Shown piece by piece: positions 17,654 through 27,180 of a DNA stretch of 64,000 nucleotides. Each line of letters opens with the position of its first letter. The first letter of the stretch is position 1. The position numbers were made by a program, and so were the translations under genes. Source of the stretch: Mycobacterium sp. ITM-2016-00318 (lineage in GTDB: Bacteria; Actinomycetota; Actinomycetes; Mycobacteriales; Mycobacteriaceae); assembly GCF_002968285.2 (NCBI RefSeq), contig NZ_CP134400.1, positions 4,030,001-4,094,000 of the forward strand, in the 5' to 3' direction. The notes under the pieces are model-generated. The model saw only the letters and a list, made by a program, of their open reading frames with translations. It was not told where the DNA came from and did not search any database.

Positions 17654-19015
17654 GTGAGCGTTCTCGAGAGCCTGGTCGCCGATCTGCCCGAGGGCATGGT
17701 CGTCACCGACCCGGCCATCACCGAGGGTTATCGGCAGGACCGTGCGCTCGACCCGTCGGCGGGTAAACCGCTGGCGGTTTTGCGGCCACTGACCACCGAA
17801 CACGTGCAGATCGTCATGCGATGGGCCAATGCTCATCGCATTGCCGTGGTGCCGCGAGGGGCGGGCAGCGGGCTGTCCGGCGGTGCCACCGCGCTCGACG
17901 ACGGCATCGTGCTGTCGACGGAGAAGATGCGCGACATCACCGTCGACCCTGTCACCCGCACCGCGGTCTGTCAGCCGGGCTTGTTCAATGCCGAGGTCAA
18001 AAGGGCTGTTGCGCAACACGATCTGTGGTATCCGCCGGACCCGTCGTCGTTCGAGATCTGTAGCATCGGCGGCAACATCGCAACCAACGCGGGCGGGCTG
18101 TGCTGCGTCAAATACGGAGTCACCACCGACTACGTGATGGGACTGCAGGTGGTGCTGGCTGACGGCACGGCGGTGCGCGTCGGCGGCCCGAGGGTGAAAG
18201 ATGTTGCGGGGTTGAGTCTTACGAAGCTCTTCGTCGGCAGCGAGGGCACCCTCGGTATCGTCACCGAGATCACGCTGCGGCTACTGCCCAAACAAAACCG
18301 GTCTTCCACCGTCGTCGCCAACTTCGCCACAGTTTCGGCCGCCACCGACGCCGTACTCGGGGTGGCCTGCCAGATGCGGCCGTCGATGCTCGAGTTCATG
18401 GACGCCGTGGCCATCAACGCCGTCGAGGACAAGCTGAAGATGGGATTGGATCGCGATGCCGCCGCGCTGCTGCTGGCCGGGTCCGACGAACGCGGCCGGT
18501 CGGCGGCCGAGGACGCTGAGCGAATCGCCGCCGTCTTCGAGGAGAACGGCGCGTCGGACGTCTTTTCGACCGACGACCCCGAGGAGGGCGAGGCGTTCGT
18601 CGCCGCCAGGCGGTTCGCGATCCCCGCGGTAGAAGCCAGGGGCACGCTGCTGCTCGAGGATGTCGGCGTGCCGCTGCCCCGGATCGGCGATCTGGTGAGC
18701 GGTGTAGCGCGGATCGCCACCGAACGTGACGTGATGATCTCGGTGATCGCCCACGCCGGCGACGGCAACACCCATCCCCTGATCGTGTATGACCCCGCCG
18801 ACGACGCGATGGCACAGCGGGCCGAGCGCGCCTTCGGCGAGATCATGGACCTGGCTATCGGGCTCGGCGGCACGATCACCGGCGAGCACGGCGTCGGCAG
18901 GCTGAAACGGCCTTGGCTGGAAGACCAGGTAGGGCCCGAGGTGATGGAGCTCAACCGTCGCATCAAGGCAGCGCTCGATCCGGAGAACATCCTGAACCCC
19001 GGCGCCGCCATTTGA
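17654..19015 (+). CDS. FAD-linked oxidase, glycolate oxidase GlcD or D-lactate dehydrogenase type
   Basis: This protein has 453 residues of the FAD-binding type-4 family. The FAD motif PRGAGSGLSGGATALDDG is followed by GGNIATNAGG and FVGSEGTLGIVTE. The C-terminal domain ends with GEHGVGRLKRPWL and the tail DPENILNPG. It should oxidise a D-2-hydroxyacid such as D-lactate or glycolate and pass electrons to the respiratory chain. Its place directly after lactate permease remnants supports lactate. TAACAT lies 6 bases before the GTG, suggesting its own leaderless promoter. It corresponds to Rv1257c. Confidence 0.9.
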   Translation: MSVLESLVADLPEGMVVTDPAITEGYRQDRALDPSAGKPLAVLRPLTTEHVQIVMRWANAHRIAVVPRGAGSGLSGGATALDDGIVLSTEKMRDITVDPVTRTAVCQPGLFNAEVKRAVAQHDLWYPPDPSSFEICSIGGNIATNAGGLCCVKYGVTTDYVMGLQVVLADGTAVRVGGPRVKDVAGLSLTKLFVGSEGTLGIVTEITLRLLPKQNRSSTVVANFATVSAATDAVLGVACQMRPSMLEFMDAVAINAVEDKLKMGLDRDAAALLLAGSDERGRSAAEDAERIAAVFEENGASDVFSTDDPEEGEAFVAARRFAIPAVEARGTLLLEDVGVPLPRIGDLVSGVARIATERDVMISVIAHAGDGNTHPLIVYDPADDAMAQRAERAFGEIMDLAIGLGGTITGEHGVGRLKRPWLEDQVGPEVMELNRRIKAALDPENILNPGAAI

Positions 19016-19071
19016 TGACGATCGGCTGTGTCCTGTTGACACGGTATGCGGTTGTGTCGTACCCATAAGAC

Positions 19072-20313
19072 ATGACCGCCGCAGTGTCTCACCGCACGCC
19101 TGCCCGTTTCGAGCTCGCCACGGCCGACACCTGGGCCAACCCATGGCCGATGTACCAGGCGCTGCGCGACAAGGATCCTGTTCACCACGTCGTGCCCGAG
19201 TCTCGGCCCGACCACGACTACTGGGTGCTGTCGCGGCACGCCGACGTCTGGAACGCCGCCCGCGACAACGCGACGTTCTCGTCGGCCAAGGGCCTCACCG
19301 TCAACTACGGCGAGCTCGAGATGATCGGCCTGGCCGACAACCCCCCGTTCGTCATGCAGGATCCGCCGACGCACACCGAGTTCCGCAAGCTCGTGGCACG
19401 AGGGTTCACGCCACGACAGGTCGAGGCCGTGGAACCCGCCGTGCGGCAGTTCGTCATCGACCGCATCGAACGACTGCGCGCGGCGGGTGGCGGCGACATC
19501 GTCGCCGAACTGTTCAAGCCGCTGCCCTCGATGGTCGTCGCGCACTACCTCGGTGTGCCCGAAGAGGACCGCGCCCAATTCGACGGCTGGACCGATGCGA
19601 TCGTCGCCGCCCAGACGCAGGAAGGCGGAATCGTCGCCGCGGGCGAGTCCGCGGGTGAGGCGGTCGCATCGATGATGGCGTATTTCACCGGGCTCATCGA
19701 GCGGCGCCGCCACCAGCCCGAGGACGACACGGTGTCGCACCTCGTCGCTGCGGGTATCGGCGCTGACGGCGACATGGCCGGAATGCTGTCGATTCTGGCG
19801 TTCACCTTCACGATGGTCACGGGCGGCAACGACACCACCACGGGCATGCTGGGCGGCGCGGTCCAACTGCTGCACCAGCGGCCCGATCAGCGCAAGCTGC
19901 TGATCAACCATCCCGAGCTGATCACCGACGCGGTCGACGAGCTCCTACGGCTCACGTCGCCCGTCCAGGGCCTCGCCCGCACCACGACCCAGGATGTGCG
20001 GGTGGGCAACACGACGATTCCCGCCGGCCGCAAGGTGCTGTTGCTCTACGGGTCGGCCAACCGCGACGAACGCGAATACGGTGCCGATGCAGGCGAACTC
20101 GAAGTGCGCAGGCGTCCGCGCAACATCATGACCTTCAGCCACGGCGCACACTTCTGCCTCGGCGCCGCCGCGGCGCGGATGCAGTCACGCATCGCGCTCA
20201 CCGAACTGCTGGCGCGATGCCCGCACTTCGAGGTCGATCTGTCCGCAGTCGAGTGGGCCGGCGGAAGCTATGTGCGCAGACCCCTCTCGGTTCCGTTCCG
20301 GGTGACCGGCTGA
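19072..20313 (+). CDS. cyp130: cytochrome P450 CYP130
   Basis: This P450 has 413 residues. The haem-ligand loop FSHGAHFCLG places the axial cysteine at Cys362. The I-helix oxygen motif GGNDTT and the K-helix ExxR (in DELLRLTSPVQ) are present. Sequence order and neighbours (TetR, then acyltransferase) match M. tuberculosis Rv1256c, CYP130, an azole-binding P450 whose enzyme can demethylate arylamines. No ferredoxin gene is adjacent. The stop overlaps the TetR start by one base (TGATG), so the two are translationally coupled. Confidence 0.92.
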   Translation: MTAAVSHRTPARFELATADTWANPWPMYQALRDKDPVHHVVPESRPDHDYWVLSRHADVWNAARDNATFSSAKGLTVNYGELEMIGLADNPPFVMQDPPTHTEFRKLVARGFTPRQVEAVEPAVRQFVIDRIERLRAAGGGDIVAELFKPLPSMVVAHYLGVPEEDRAQFDGWTDAIVAAQTQEGGIVAAGESAGEAVASMMAYFTGLIERRRHQPEDDTVSHLVAAGIGADGDMAGMLSILAFTFTMVTGGNDTTTGMLGGAVQLLHQRPDQRKLLINHPELITDAVDELLRLTSPVQGLARTTTQDVRVGNTTIPAGRKVLLLYGSANRDEREYGADAGELEVRRRPRNIMTFSHGAHFCLGAAAARMQSRIALTELLARCPHFEVDLSAVEWAGGSYVRRPLSVPFRVTG

Positions 20314-20897
20314 TGGCGGGCAACGATTGGCTCGGCGACCGCCGCACCGAGGTGGCGGCTGACCGCATCCTCGACGCTGCGGACGCGCTGTTCGCCCAGC
20401 AGGACGCCGCGACCGTCGGGATGCACGAAATCGCCAGGGCCGCAGGGTGTTCCCGTGCGACCCTGTACCGGTACTTCGAAAACCGCGAAGCGCTTTACAC
20501 CGCGTACGTGCACCGCGAAAGCTATCGGCTGTTTCACCGGATGACCGACCAGCTGACCGGTGTCGAGGAACCGCGTGAGCGACTGATCGAGGGCATGGTG
20601 TCCTCATTGCGCAACGTCAGGCAGAGCCCGGCGCTGTCCTCGTGGTTCGCCACGGCACAGCGGCCGATCGGCGCCGAGATCGCCGAGCAGTCGCAGGTCA
20701 TCAAGGCGCTGACCGAGGCGTTCCTGATCTCGATGGCGCCCGACGAACCCGAGGTCGTCGAACGCAAGGCGCGCTGGCTGGTGCGGGTGATGACGTCGCT
20801 GCTGATCTTTCCCGGTCACGACGAAGCCGACGAACGGGCGATGATCGAGCAGTTCGTCGTCCCGATGGTGGTGCCGACGACGTCCGACGCGGGTTAG
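20313..20897 (+). CDS. TetR-family regulator coupled to cyp130
   Basis: This regulator has 194 residues. The N-terminal helix-turn-helix is clear: ILDAADALFAQQDAATVGMH, then GCSRATLYRYFENREALY. The C-terminal ligand-binding half has no recognisable specificity. The ATG shares one base with the P450 stop, a tight arrangement that implies control of, or feedback on, the P450 it follows. It corresponds to Rv1255c. Its 3' end lies 7 bases from the convergent sulfatase stop. Confidence 0.9.
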   Translation: MAGNDWLGDRRTEVAADRILDAADALFAQQDAATVGMHEIARAAGCSRATLYRYFENREALYTAYVHRESYRLFHRMTDQLTGVEEPRERLIEGMVSSLRNVRQSPALSSWFATAQRPIGAEIAEQSQVIKALTEAFLISMAPDEPEVVERKARWLVRVMTSLLIFPGHDEADERAMIEQFVVPMVVPTTSDAG

Positions 20898-20904
20898 CGG
20901 TCGG

Positions 20905-23310
20905 CTACTGCCGGGCCATTGCGATCCGGAAACGTTCGTCCGGCTCGATGTAGTGGTCGGCCTCCGTCGCGTCGTCTCCGAGATCGATGCGAATCCAGTC
21001 GATCGTGCCGCTGAACTTGCTGGTGTGCGCGGTGTAGTCCGGACTGACCGTAGTGCCGGATTCGTAGCCGATGTCGGTGGTCTCGTCCGCCGAGAAAATG
21101 AATCCCTGCGTTTGATCGACCCGACCCGCGCCGACCTCCTTACCGTCGTAATAGAGAGTGACATCTCCGCCCTTACCCATGCCGCCGCCGTCATAGGCGA
21201 ACTCCATCCGCACCTGGGTCGTGCCGGCTGAGATGGGTTCGGTGGCCTCCACGTTGAACGACTTGATGCCCAGCACGTTGTAGTGGAACTTGGCCCGACC
21301 GTCCTTCGCGTACAGGGTCCAGCCGCCGAATCGACCGCCCTGCGCGATGATCACACCCTCGGCTCCATCGGGCGGCACCTCGACCTCTGACGTGACAGCG
21401 AACGACTTGTTCTTGATGTCGACCACACTGTTTTCCGACAGCCGGCCCATCCCCGGGAACAACAACTGACTGCTGCCCTTGATCAGTGACGGCCGGCCCG
21501 CCGAGGTTGGGTTGATCCGCTCGATCTGACGATCATCGAGCGGAAGCACGTTGTACTTCACCGCCTCGATCAGCCAAAGCCGCTGCAGCTCATGCAATTT
21601 CTCCGGATTCTCCTTCGAAAGATCCCTGGACTGCGTCCAGTCGGTATTGCCGTCGTACAGTTCCCAGACGTCATCGTCGAAGGCAGGCATGACTGCTCCG
21701 CCCATCTCCCACGGCGTGCGGTGCTTGGTCACCGCGCTCCAACCCTTGTGGTAAATGCCGCGGTTGCAGAACATTTCGAAGTACTGGGTTTCGTGGCGCT
21801 CCGGCGCGTCGGCGTCGTTGAAGCTGTACAGCAGGCTGGCGCCCTCGTACGGGCTCTGCATCACCCCGTTGACCGTCGTCGGCGCCTGAATGCCCGCGGC
21901 CTCCAGAACTGTGGGAGCCAGGTCGATGACATGGGTGAACTGGTTACGCACGCCGCCTTTGTCAGCAATACCCTTAGGCCAGTGCACAATCGTGCCGTTA
22001 CGAGTACCGCCCCAGTGCGACGCCACCTGCTTGGTCCACTGGTAGGGCGTATCCATCGCCCACGCCCAACCGACCGCATAGTGGCCGTAGGAGCCTTCGC
22101 CCCCGAACTCGTCGAGCTTGGATGCCAGGAATTCCGGCGTCTCGAGATCGGCCATGCCGTTGAAGTTGGCCAACTCGTTGAACGCGCCCTGCAGCGTGCC
22201 CTCTGCTGATGCGCCGTTGTCGCCGATGATGACGTAAACCAGGGTGTCGTCCAGGATCGGACCCATCGCCTCGATCAACCGGCCGACGTGATGATCCGTG
22301 TGCTCCAAAAAGGCGGCATACACCTCCATCTCGCGCTCCAGCGCCGGCTTGAGCGCGGGATCCATCTCGTCCCAGGCCGGGATCTCCGCGTGCCGAGGCG
22401 TCAGCACCGCGTCGGATCCGATGACGCCCAGTTCCTTCTGCCGCTCGAAAGTGAGCTCGCGCTGGCGGTCCCAGCCGTGCGCGAACTTGCCCTTGTATTT
22501 GTCGATCCACTCCTTGGGCACGTGGTGGGGGGCGTGGGTGGCACCAGGCGCGAAGTACATGAAGAAGGGTTTGTCGGGCAGCAGCGCCTTCTGCTGGCGT
22601 ACCCAGTTGATCGCCTTATCGGCCAGATCTTCGGTCAGGTGGTAACCCTCGGCCGGTGTCTTCGGCGGCTCGATCGGGGTTGTGCCCTCGTACAGGGCCG
22701 GATCCCACTGGTTGTTCTCGCCGCCGATGAAGCCGTAGAAGTACTCGAAACCACCGCCGCCCGTCGGCCATGCGGTAAAGGGGCCCGCCGGACTGGTCTG
22801 CCATACCGGAACCTCGTGGCACTTGCCGAACTGTGCGGTCGAGTACCCGTTCAGCTTCAACGTCAACGCAAGCGGTGCCTTGGTGTTCGGCAACACCGAG
22901 GTGTAGCCCGGCGCCGCCGTAGCGGTCTCGGTGATGTTTCCCATCCCGACCGAGTGGTGATTGCGGCCGGTGAGCAGCGCCTGACGCGTCGGCGAGCACA
23001 ACGCGGTGGTGTGCAGGCGCGTGTACTTCAAGCCCCTCGAGGCCAGCTTCTCGAAATTCGGCGTCTGGCACGGCCCGCCGAATGCGCTACTAGCGCCGAA
23101 GCCGACATCGTCGATCAGGATGACGAGCACGTTGGGCGCGCTCGCCGGCGGGCGGACATCCTTGATCGGCGGATAGCTGGTGTCGGGATCCTTTGCGTCG
23201 TATGTGGTGAGTCCAATGTGCGCGACGTCGGGGATAGGAAGGATGTCCCGTCGAACGTCACGCCCCGCGTCGTCCCTCTGGCCGTTGTTGCGCGCTGACG
23301 AGCTGGGCAT
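20905..23310 (-). CDS. arylsulfatase (AtsD-like)
   Basis: This large type I sulfatase has 801 residues. The active-site motif CSPTRQALLTGR puts the cysteine converted to formylglycine at Cys105. PNVLVILIDDVG supplies the metal-binding Asp pair. A C-terminal beta-rich domain of over 200 residues follows the sulfatase core, as in mycobacterial AtsB/AtsD proteins. GAGAGGAA precedes the ATG at 23310, so the longer start at 23364 is not needed. There is no clear signal peptide. Activity needs a formylglycine-generating enzyme, not seen here. Compared with M. tuberculosis this gene and the next are an insertion between the TetR and acyltransferase genes. Confidence 0.9.
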   Translation of the reverse strand: MPSSSARNNGQRDDAGRDVRRDILPIPDVAHIGLTTYDAKDPDTSYPPIKDVRPPASAPNVLVILIDDVGFGASSAFGGPCQTPNFEKLASRGLKYTRLHTTALCSPTRQALLTGRNHHSVGMGNITETATAAPGYTSVLPNTKAPLALTLKLNGYSTAQFGKCHEVPVWQTSPAGPFTAWPTGGGGFEYFYGFIGGENNQWDPALYEGTTPIEPPKTPAEGYHLTEDLADKAINWVRQQKALLPDKPFFMYFAPGATHAPHHVPKEWIDKYKGKFAHGWDRQRELTFERQKELGVIGSDAVLTPRHAEIPAWDEMDPALKPALEREMEVYAAFLEHTDHHVGRLIEAMGPILDDTLVYVIIGDNGASAEGTLQGAFNELANFNGMADLETPEFLASKLDEFGGEGSYGHYAVGWAWAMDTPYQWTKQVASHWGGTRNGTIVHWPKGIADKGGVRNQFTHVIDLAPTVLEAAGIQAPTTVNGVMQSPYEGASLLYSFNDADAPERHETQYFEMFCNRGIYHKGWSAVTKHRTPWEMGGAVMPAFDDDVWELYDGNTDWTQSRDLSKENPEKLHELQRLWLIEAVKYNVLPLDDRQIERINPTSAGRPSLIKGSSQLLFPGMGRLSENSVVDIKNKSFAVTSEVEVPPDGAEGVIIAQGGRFGGWTLYAKDGRAKFHYNVLGIKSFNVEATEPISAGTTQVRMEFAYDGGGMGKGGDVTLYYDGKEVGAGRVDQTQGFIFSADETTDIGYESGTTVSPDYTAHTSKFSGTIDWIRIDLGDDATEADHYIEPDERFRIAMARQ

Positions 23311-23427
23311 GAGGTTCCTCTCGGCGTTCTCGGGCCACACTTCTTGGGTCCGAAACCGCCACACTATGCGGCCGAGTAGACCAGCGGAGTGTTTTGACGC
23401 GCGCGGCCTAAACGCTTCATCGACCGG

Positions 23428-24144
23428 TCATGAGACCCAATATGCCTGTGCCTTAATGGACTTGCGCGGGATCCTGTAGTCCTCGCGGAGGATCTTCGAC
23501 ACCGCACGCGTCGTGCGGTTGTCGCAGGCGACCCAGCCGAAATGGTCCGGGGCGTCGAACGCCGACGAGCTGACGGCCTCCACCAACGCCTCGCCGGCGT
23601 TCTTGCGGTCCACCCACACCACGTCGGTGTCGCGCACGATGGGAATGTCGCGGTCGTCGTCGTGCGCCGATTCGACGAACACCCGTGCGGGCGCGTCACC
23701 GATCGCGTCGAGCAGCGAGTTGATCGCGGGCAGCGATGCGGAGTCGCCGACGATGACGTAGCCCGCCGGCGCAGGCTCGGGAAGCGAGAAGTTGCTGCCG
23801 AGCACGGTGACCTCGAGGACGTCGCCGGGCTCGGCCTGCTGCGCCCACCGGGTCGCGAGGCCGTCGTGCATGGCGAAGTCGATCGACACCGTGCCCGTCA
23901 TCGGGTCGGGGTCGACCAGCGTGTAGCCGCGCATGTGCGACTTCTGCCCGTCGGGAAACCAGCCGCGGATCCACATCGTCGGATGCAGCTCGCGGTCGGA
24001 GAGCATGTCCTTCGCCTCGAAGTGCAGACGGAGGTAGTTCGGGGTGATTTGGGTGCGTCCGGTAACGGTGATCGCATAGTCCCCGCCGCGCCACAGTTTG
24101 CAGAGCACTCCCTCGAAGCCCCGCGACGTCTTCTGGTCAGCCAT
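23428..24144 (-). CDS. siderophore-interacting FAD protein (iron release)
   Basis: This protein has 238 residues of the SIP/ViuB family, flavin reductases that free iron from imported ferric siderophores. The FAD-binding motif lies in HMRGYTLVDPDPMTGTV and the NAD(P)H-binding half starts at GYVIVGDSASLPAINS. The ATG at 24144 is favoured because the longer start at 24249 would cover an IdeR-like box and a repeat element. The box touching the start codon implies iron repression, as for M. tuberculosis Rv2895c (viuB). It lies 117 bases from the arylsulfatase start on the same strand. Confidence 0.9.
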   Translation of the reverse strand: MADQKTSRGFEGVLCKLWRGGDYAITVTGRTQITPNYLRLHFEAKDMLSDRELHPTMWIRGWFPDGQKSHMRGYTLVDPDPMTGTVSIDFAMHDGLATRWAQQAEPGDVLEVTVLGSNFSLPEPAPAGYVIVGDSASLPAINSLLDAIGDAPARVFVESAHDDDRDIPIVRDTDVVWVDRKNAGEALVEAVSSSAFDAPDHFGWVACDNRTTRAVSKILREDYRIPRKSIKAQAYWVS

Positions 24145-24162
24145 TAGGGAAGGGTAACCTAA
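24144..24162 (-). promoter_or_regulatory. IdeR-like iron box
   Basis: On the minus strand TTAGGTTACCCTTCCCTAA matches the 19-bp IdeR consensus at 15 positions, with both outer arms TTAGG/CCTAA perfect. It abuts the ATG of the siderophore-interacting gene. Iron-loaded IdeR binding here would block transcription start. The gene's function makes this site credible. Confidence 0.7.
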
Positions 24163-24195
24163 CCATTGGCGCGCCGTGGACCCTCCACGACCTTC

Positions 24196-24256
24196 CGCGA
24201 AATGGCATTCCGGCAGCGAAACTGCGAGTGGCGACCTGCCGGAACGCAATATCGCG
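24196..24256 (-). repeat. 61-bp gene-end hairpin element, copy 1
   Basis: Two 21-base arms (24196-24216 and 24236-24256, 18 of 21 pairing) flank a 19-base loop. Read on the minus strand it begins CGCGATATTGCGTTCC and ends CCGGAATGCCATTTCGCG. It starts 5 bases after the stop of the minus-strand acyltransferase gene. Two further copies with the same geometry are at 48702 and 61383. Confidence 0.75.
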
Positions 24257-24261
24257 AAAGG

Positions 24262-25413
24262 TTAGGAGGGGCGGACGCGGGTGAAGCGGTGCAGCAGCCA
24301 GGCCAACGGCACCGTCACGATCAACGTCACCACGAAGAGCATCGGCATGGATCCGGTGTAGATGTGGAAGTGCAGGATCTCGACCATCACGAGTTCCATC
24401 GTCAGCAGATGAATCAGGAAGATCTCGTAGGAGATTTCGCCGAGGAAGACCATCGGACGGCTGGCCAACCCACGCGCGTACCAGCCTCGGTCACCCAGCG
24501 CGAGCGGCGCGACGACAAGCGTCGCGATCACGGCGTAGAACACCGCCTTCCAGATCGCAGGGGCCAAGGCATAGGGCGACGTGGTCGGCTCCCCCGCGAT
24601 CGGTGTCGAGGCGATGAAGTAACTCGCCACCGCAACGGGCAGCACTGCGAACGCATAACAGCGCACACCAATCACGGACAGCGCCGCGAGCAGCATGCCC
24701 CCGACGAACCAGATCAGGTATGTCGGCAGCCACAAGCGCGCCCCGTCGGGCAACCCGTTGACGGTGTGGACGAAGATCAACCACGCCGGTGTCACCGCGG
24801 TCAAGAGCGCGAGACCGACAAGCAACAGCAGCGGGCGCCACCGGCGCCGACACAGAACCGTCAGCAACAGCCAGGCCAACAGCGGCAGCACCGCATAGAA
24901 CGCGACTTCGACCGCCAGACTCCACATCTGGGTCAGCGCCTGGTGCAGATAGGAGTACATGTACTGGTCGGTGTAGATCTGCGTCAGCGTGAGATTGCGA
25001 AACAGTCCGATCCACGTGTGGCCGGGATTGGGCCCCGCCGTGCGGAAGTGATACACGAGATAGGCCGCAAGCACGGTGACGACGTAGGCAGGCATGATGC
25101 GCCGCACCCGGTGCCAGGCGTAGCGACGCGCCGACGGCCAATCACCCTCGCCCGCAGCCGCTTTCACCCATGGCCGGAAGAGCAGATAACCGGACAGGAC
25201 GAAGAAGATCGGTACCCCGATCTCCATGCGCGCATAAACCAGGCCGGCGTATCCGTGCGTGTACTTGCCGGTGGTGTACGCGGCGTGCGTGGCCAGCACC
25301 AGAATAGCTGCGACGGCGCGGATTCCGGTGAGCGATGCCACCCGCTCAGGGGCCGCGACGGACTCGAGACCGCCCTGCGCCTCCGAGCCGGCGACACCCT
25401 TGGAGGCGGTCAT
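24262..25413 (-). CDS. membrane acyltransferase, acyltransferase-3 family
   Basis: This protein has 383 residues and about ten membrane helices. The N-terminal motif SLTGIRAVAAILVLATHAAY contains the family's conserved His, and the VPIFFVLSGYLLFRPW segment follows. Such OafA-like enzymes transfer acyl groups to surface sugars or glycolipids at the membrane. It corresponds to Rv1254. The start overlaps the deaD stop by 4 bases, so translation is coupled. A gene-end hairpin element lies 5 bases beyond its stop. Substrate unknown. Confidence 0.88.
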   Translation of the reverse strand: MTASKGVAGSEAQGGLESVAAPERVASLTGIRAVAAILVLATHAAYTTGKYTHGYAGLVYARMEIGVPIFFVLSGYLLFRPWVKAAAGEGDWPSARRYAWHRVRRIMPAYVVTVLAAYLVYHFRTAGPNPGHTWIGLFRNLTLTQIYTDQYMYSYLHQALTQMWSLAVEVAFYAVLPLLAWLLLTVLCRRRWRPLLLLVGLALLTAVTPAWLIFVHTVNGLPDGARLWLPTYLIWFVGGMLLAALSVIGVRCYAFAVLPVAVASYFIASTPIAGEPTTSPYALAPAIWKAVFYAVIATLVVAPLALGDRGWYARGLASRPMVFLGEISYEIFLIHLLTMELVMVEILHFHIYTGSMPMLFVVTLIVTVPLAWLLHRFTRVRPS

Positions 25414-27092
25414 TTGGCTTTGCGGTGCGGCTTCTTCGGACCCCGATCGGGTTGCAGGTCGATCGGCTGACCCTGAATCCGGGTCTTGGCAAGGGCTTTC
25501 ATCGTCTGCTTGGACAGCTTGGCGGGCAGTTCGACCAACGAGTAGTCCTGCCGGATGCTGATATGCCCGAAATCGCTGCGGTGCAGGCCCCCCTCGTTCG
25601 CGATCGCGCCGACGATCGCGCCGGGCATCACCTTGTGCCGCTTGCCGACGGCGATGCGATAGGTCGTCAGGTCGTCGCGGACCTCACGCCGTTTACGCGG
25701 CGCCCCGTCGTCGCGTGAGCCGCGGTCGGGACGCTCACGGCGCTTCTCCGGAGGGGGTTCCGTCATCAGGAACTCCTCCCCGTCGCGGCTCTGCAGCGCC
25801 AAGGCGGCGGCGATGTCGGCCATCGGCACATCGTGGTCGCGCTCGTACCCCTCGATCAGCCTGCGGAACAGGTCGATCCCAGGGGATGCCAACGCGTTGG
25901 TGATCGAGCCGCGGAACTTCTCCACCCGCTGCGCGTTGACGTCGTCCACAGACGGCAGCTCGGATTCGACGAGCTTCTGCCGGGTCACCCGCTCGATCGA
26001 CTTGAGCAGATGACGTTCGCGGGGCGTGACGAACAACAGCGCGGTTCCCGACCGTCCGGCCCGGCCAGTGCGACCGATCCGGTGCACATAGGACTCCGGG
26101 TCGTGCGGAATGTCGTAGTTGAGTACGTGGGAGATGCGCTCGACGTCCAAGCCGCGTGCGGCGACGTCCGTTGCGACAAGGACGTCGATGGTGCCGTCCT
26201 TGAGCGCCGCGATGGTGCGCTCGCGCACTGCCTGCGGGATGTCGCCGTTGATGGCGGCCGCGGCGAACCCGCGCGCCTTCAACCGTTCGGCGACTTCCTC
26301 GGTGGCCTGCTTCGTGCGGACGAACACGATCATCCCGTCGCCCTGCTCGACCTCGAGCAGCCGGGTGAGCGCATCCATCTTCCGTGGGCCGTGCACCTGG
26401 ATATAGCGCTGTGTGATGTTCTCCGCGGTCTGCGTCTTCGACTTGACGGTCACCTCGACGGGGTCGTGCAGGTACTTGCTGGTGATCTTGCGGATCGCGG
26501 GCGGCATGGTCGCCGAGAAGAGCGCAACCTGCTTGTACTCGGGAGTGTCGGCGAGGATGCGTTCGACGTCCTCGGCGAAGCCCATCTGAAGCATCTCGTC
26601 GGCCTCGTCGAGCACGAGGTAGTCGAGGTGTGTGAGGTCGAGGCTGCCCTTCTCCAGGTGGTCGATGACCCGGCCCGGCGTGCCGACGACGACTTGCGCA
26701 CCGCGTTTGAGCCCGCCCAGCTGAGGCCCGTAGGCGGCGCCGCCGTAGATCGGCAGCACGTTCACGGGCAGGTGTGCGCCGTAGCGGCTGAACGCCTCGG
26801 CGACCTGCAGGGCGAGTTCCCGCGTCGGCGCAAGCACCAATGCCTGGGTGATACGGCTCGACGTGTCGATCTTCGACAGAATCGGGATGGCGAAGGCGGC
26901 GGTCTTCCCGGTGCCGGTCTGCGCGAGCCCGACGACATCGGTCCCGGCCATCATCGGCGGAATGGTCGCCGCCTGGATCGCCGAGGGCGTCTCGTAGCCG
27001 ACGTCGGACACGGCCTGCAGCACCGCGGGGTGAATCTGCAGGTCGGCGAAGGTTGGCTGCGCAGAAGGCGCGTCCGGATCAGGCGTCGTCAT
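25410..27092 (-). CDS. deaD: ATP-dependent DEAD-box RNA helicase (DeaD/CsdA)
   Basis: This protein has 560 residues. The Q-motif region (PSAIQAATIPPMM) is followed by Walker A AQTGTGKT, motif II VLDEADEM, motif III SATMP and motif VI HRIGRTGRAGR. The C-terminal part from about residue 470 is the DbpA-type RNA-binding fold (YRIAVGKRHKVMPGAIVGAI) and a basic tail. It unwinds RNA during ribosome assembly and RNA decay, especially in the cold. It corresponds to Rv1253. TAGACT lies 9 bases before the ATG, compatible with a leaderless start. Confidence 0.95.
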   Translation of the reverse strand: MTTPDPDAPSAQPTFADLQIHPAVLQAVSDVGYETPSAIQAATIPPMMAGTDVVGLAQTGTGKTAAFAIPILSKIDTSSRITQALVLAPTRELALQVAEAFSRYGAHLPVNVLPIYGGAAYGPQLGGLKRGAQVVVGTPGRVIDHLEKGSLDLTHLDYLVLDEADEMLQMGFAEDVERILADTPEYKQVALFSATMPPAIRKITSKYLHDPVEVTVKSKTQTAENITQRYIQVHGPRKMDALTRLLEVEQGDGMIVFVRTKQATEEVAERLKARGFAAAAINGDIPQAVRERTIAALKDGTIDVLVATDVAARGLDVERISHVLNYDIPHDPESYVHRIGRTGRAGRSGTALLFVTPRERHLLKSIERVTRQKLVESELPSVDDVNAQRVEKFRGSITNALASPGIDLFRRLIEGYERDHDVPMADIAAALALQSRDGEEFLMTEPPPEKRRERPDRGSRDDGAPRKRREVRDDLTTYRIAVGKRHKVMPGAIVGAIANEGGLHRSDFGHISIRQDYSLVELPAKLSKQTMKALAKTRIQGQPIDLQPDRGPKKPHRKAK

Positions 27093-27180
27093 GGGGTTGC
27101 CAGTCTAGTGGTCGAGCCCCTTCCGACCCGCCGTGCCGCCTGCCGGGTCGTCGAGGAGCTAGGCGGTAGGTTGCGCAACT

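Noticed and set aside
18130..19911. Antisense open frame of 593 residues across the dehydrogenase and cyp130
   Set aside because: It spans two well-supported genes on the other strand and its translation has no domain; a GC-driven shadow.
24196..24256. CRISPR-like repeat
   Set aside because: Single inverted units scattered 13-24 kb apart, without repeat-spacer arrays or cas genes.
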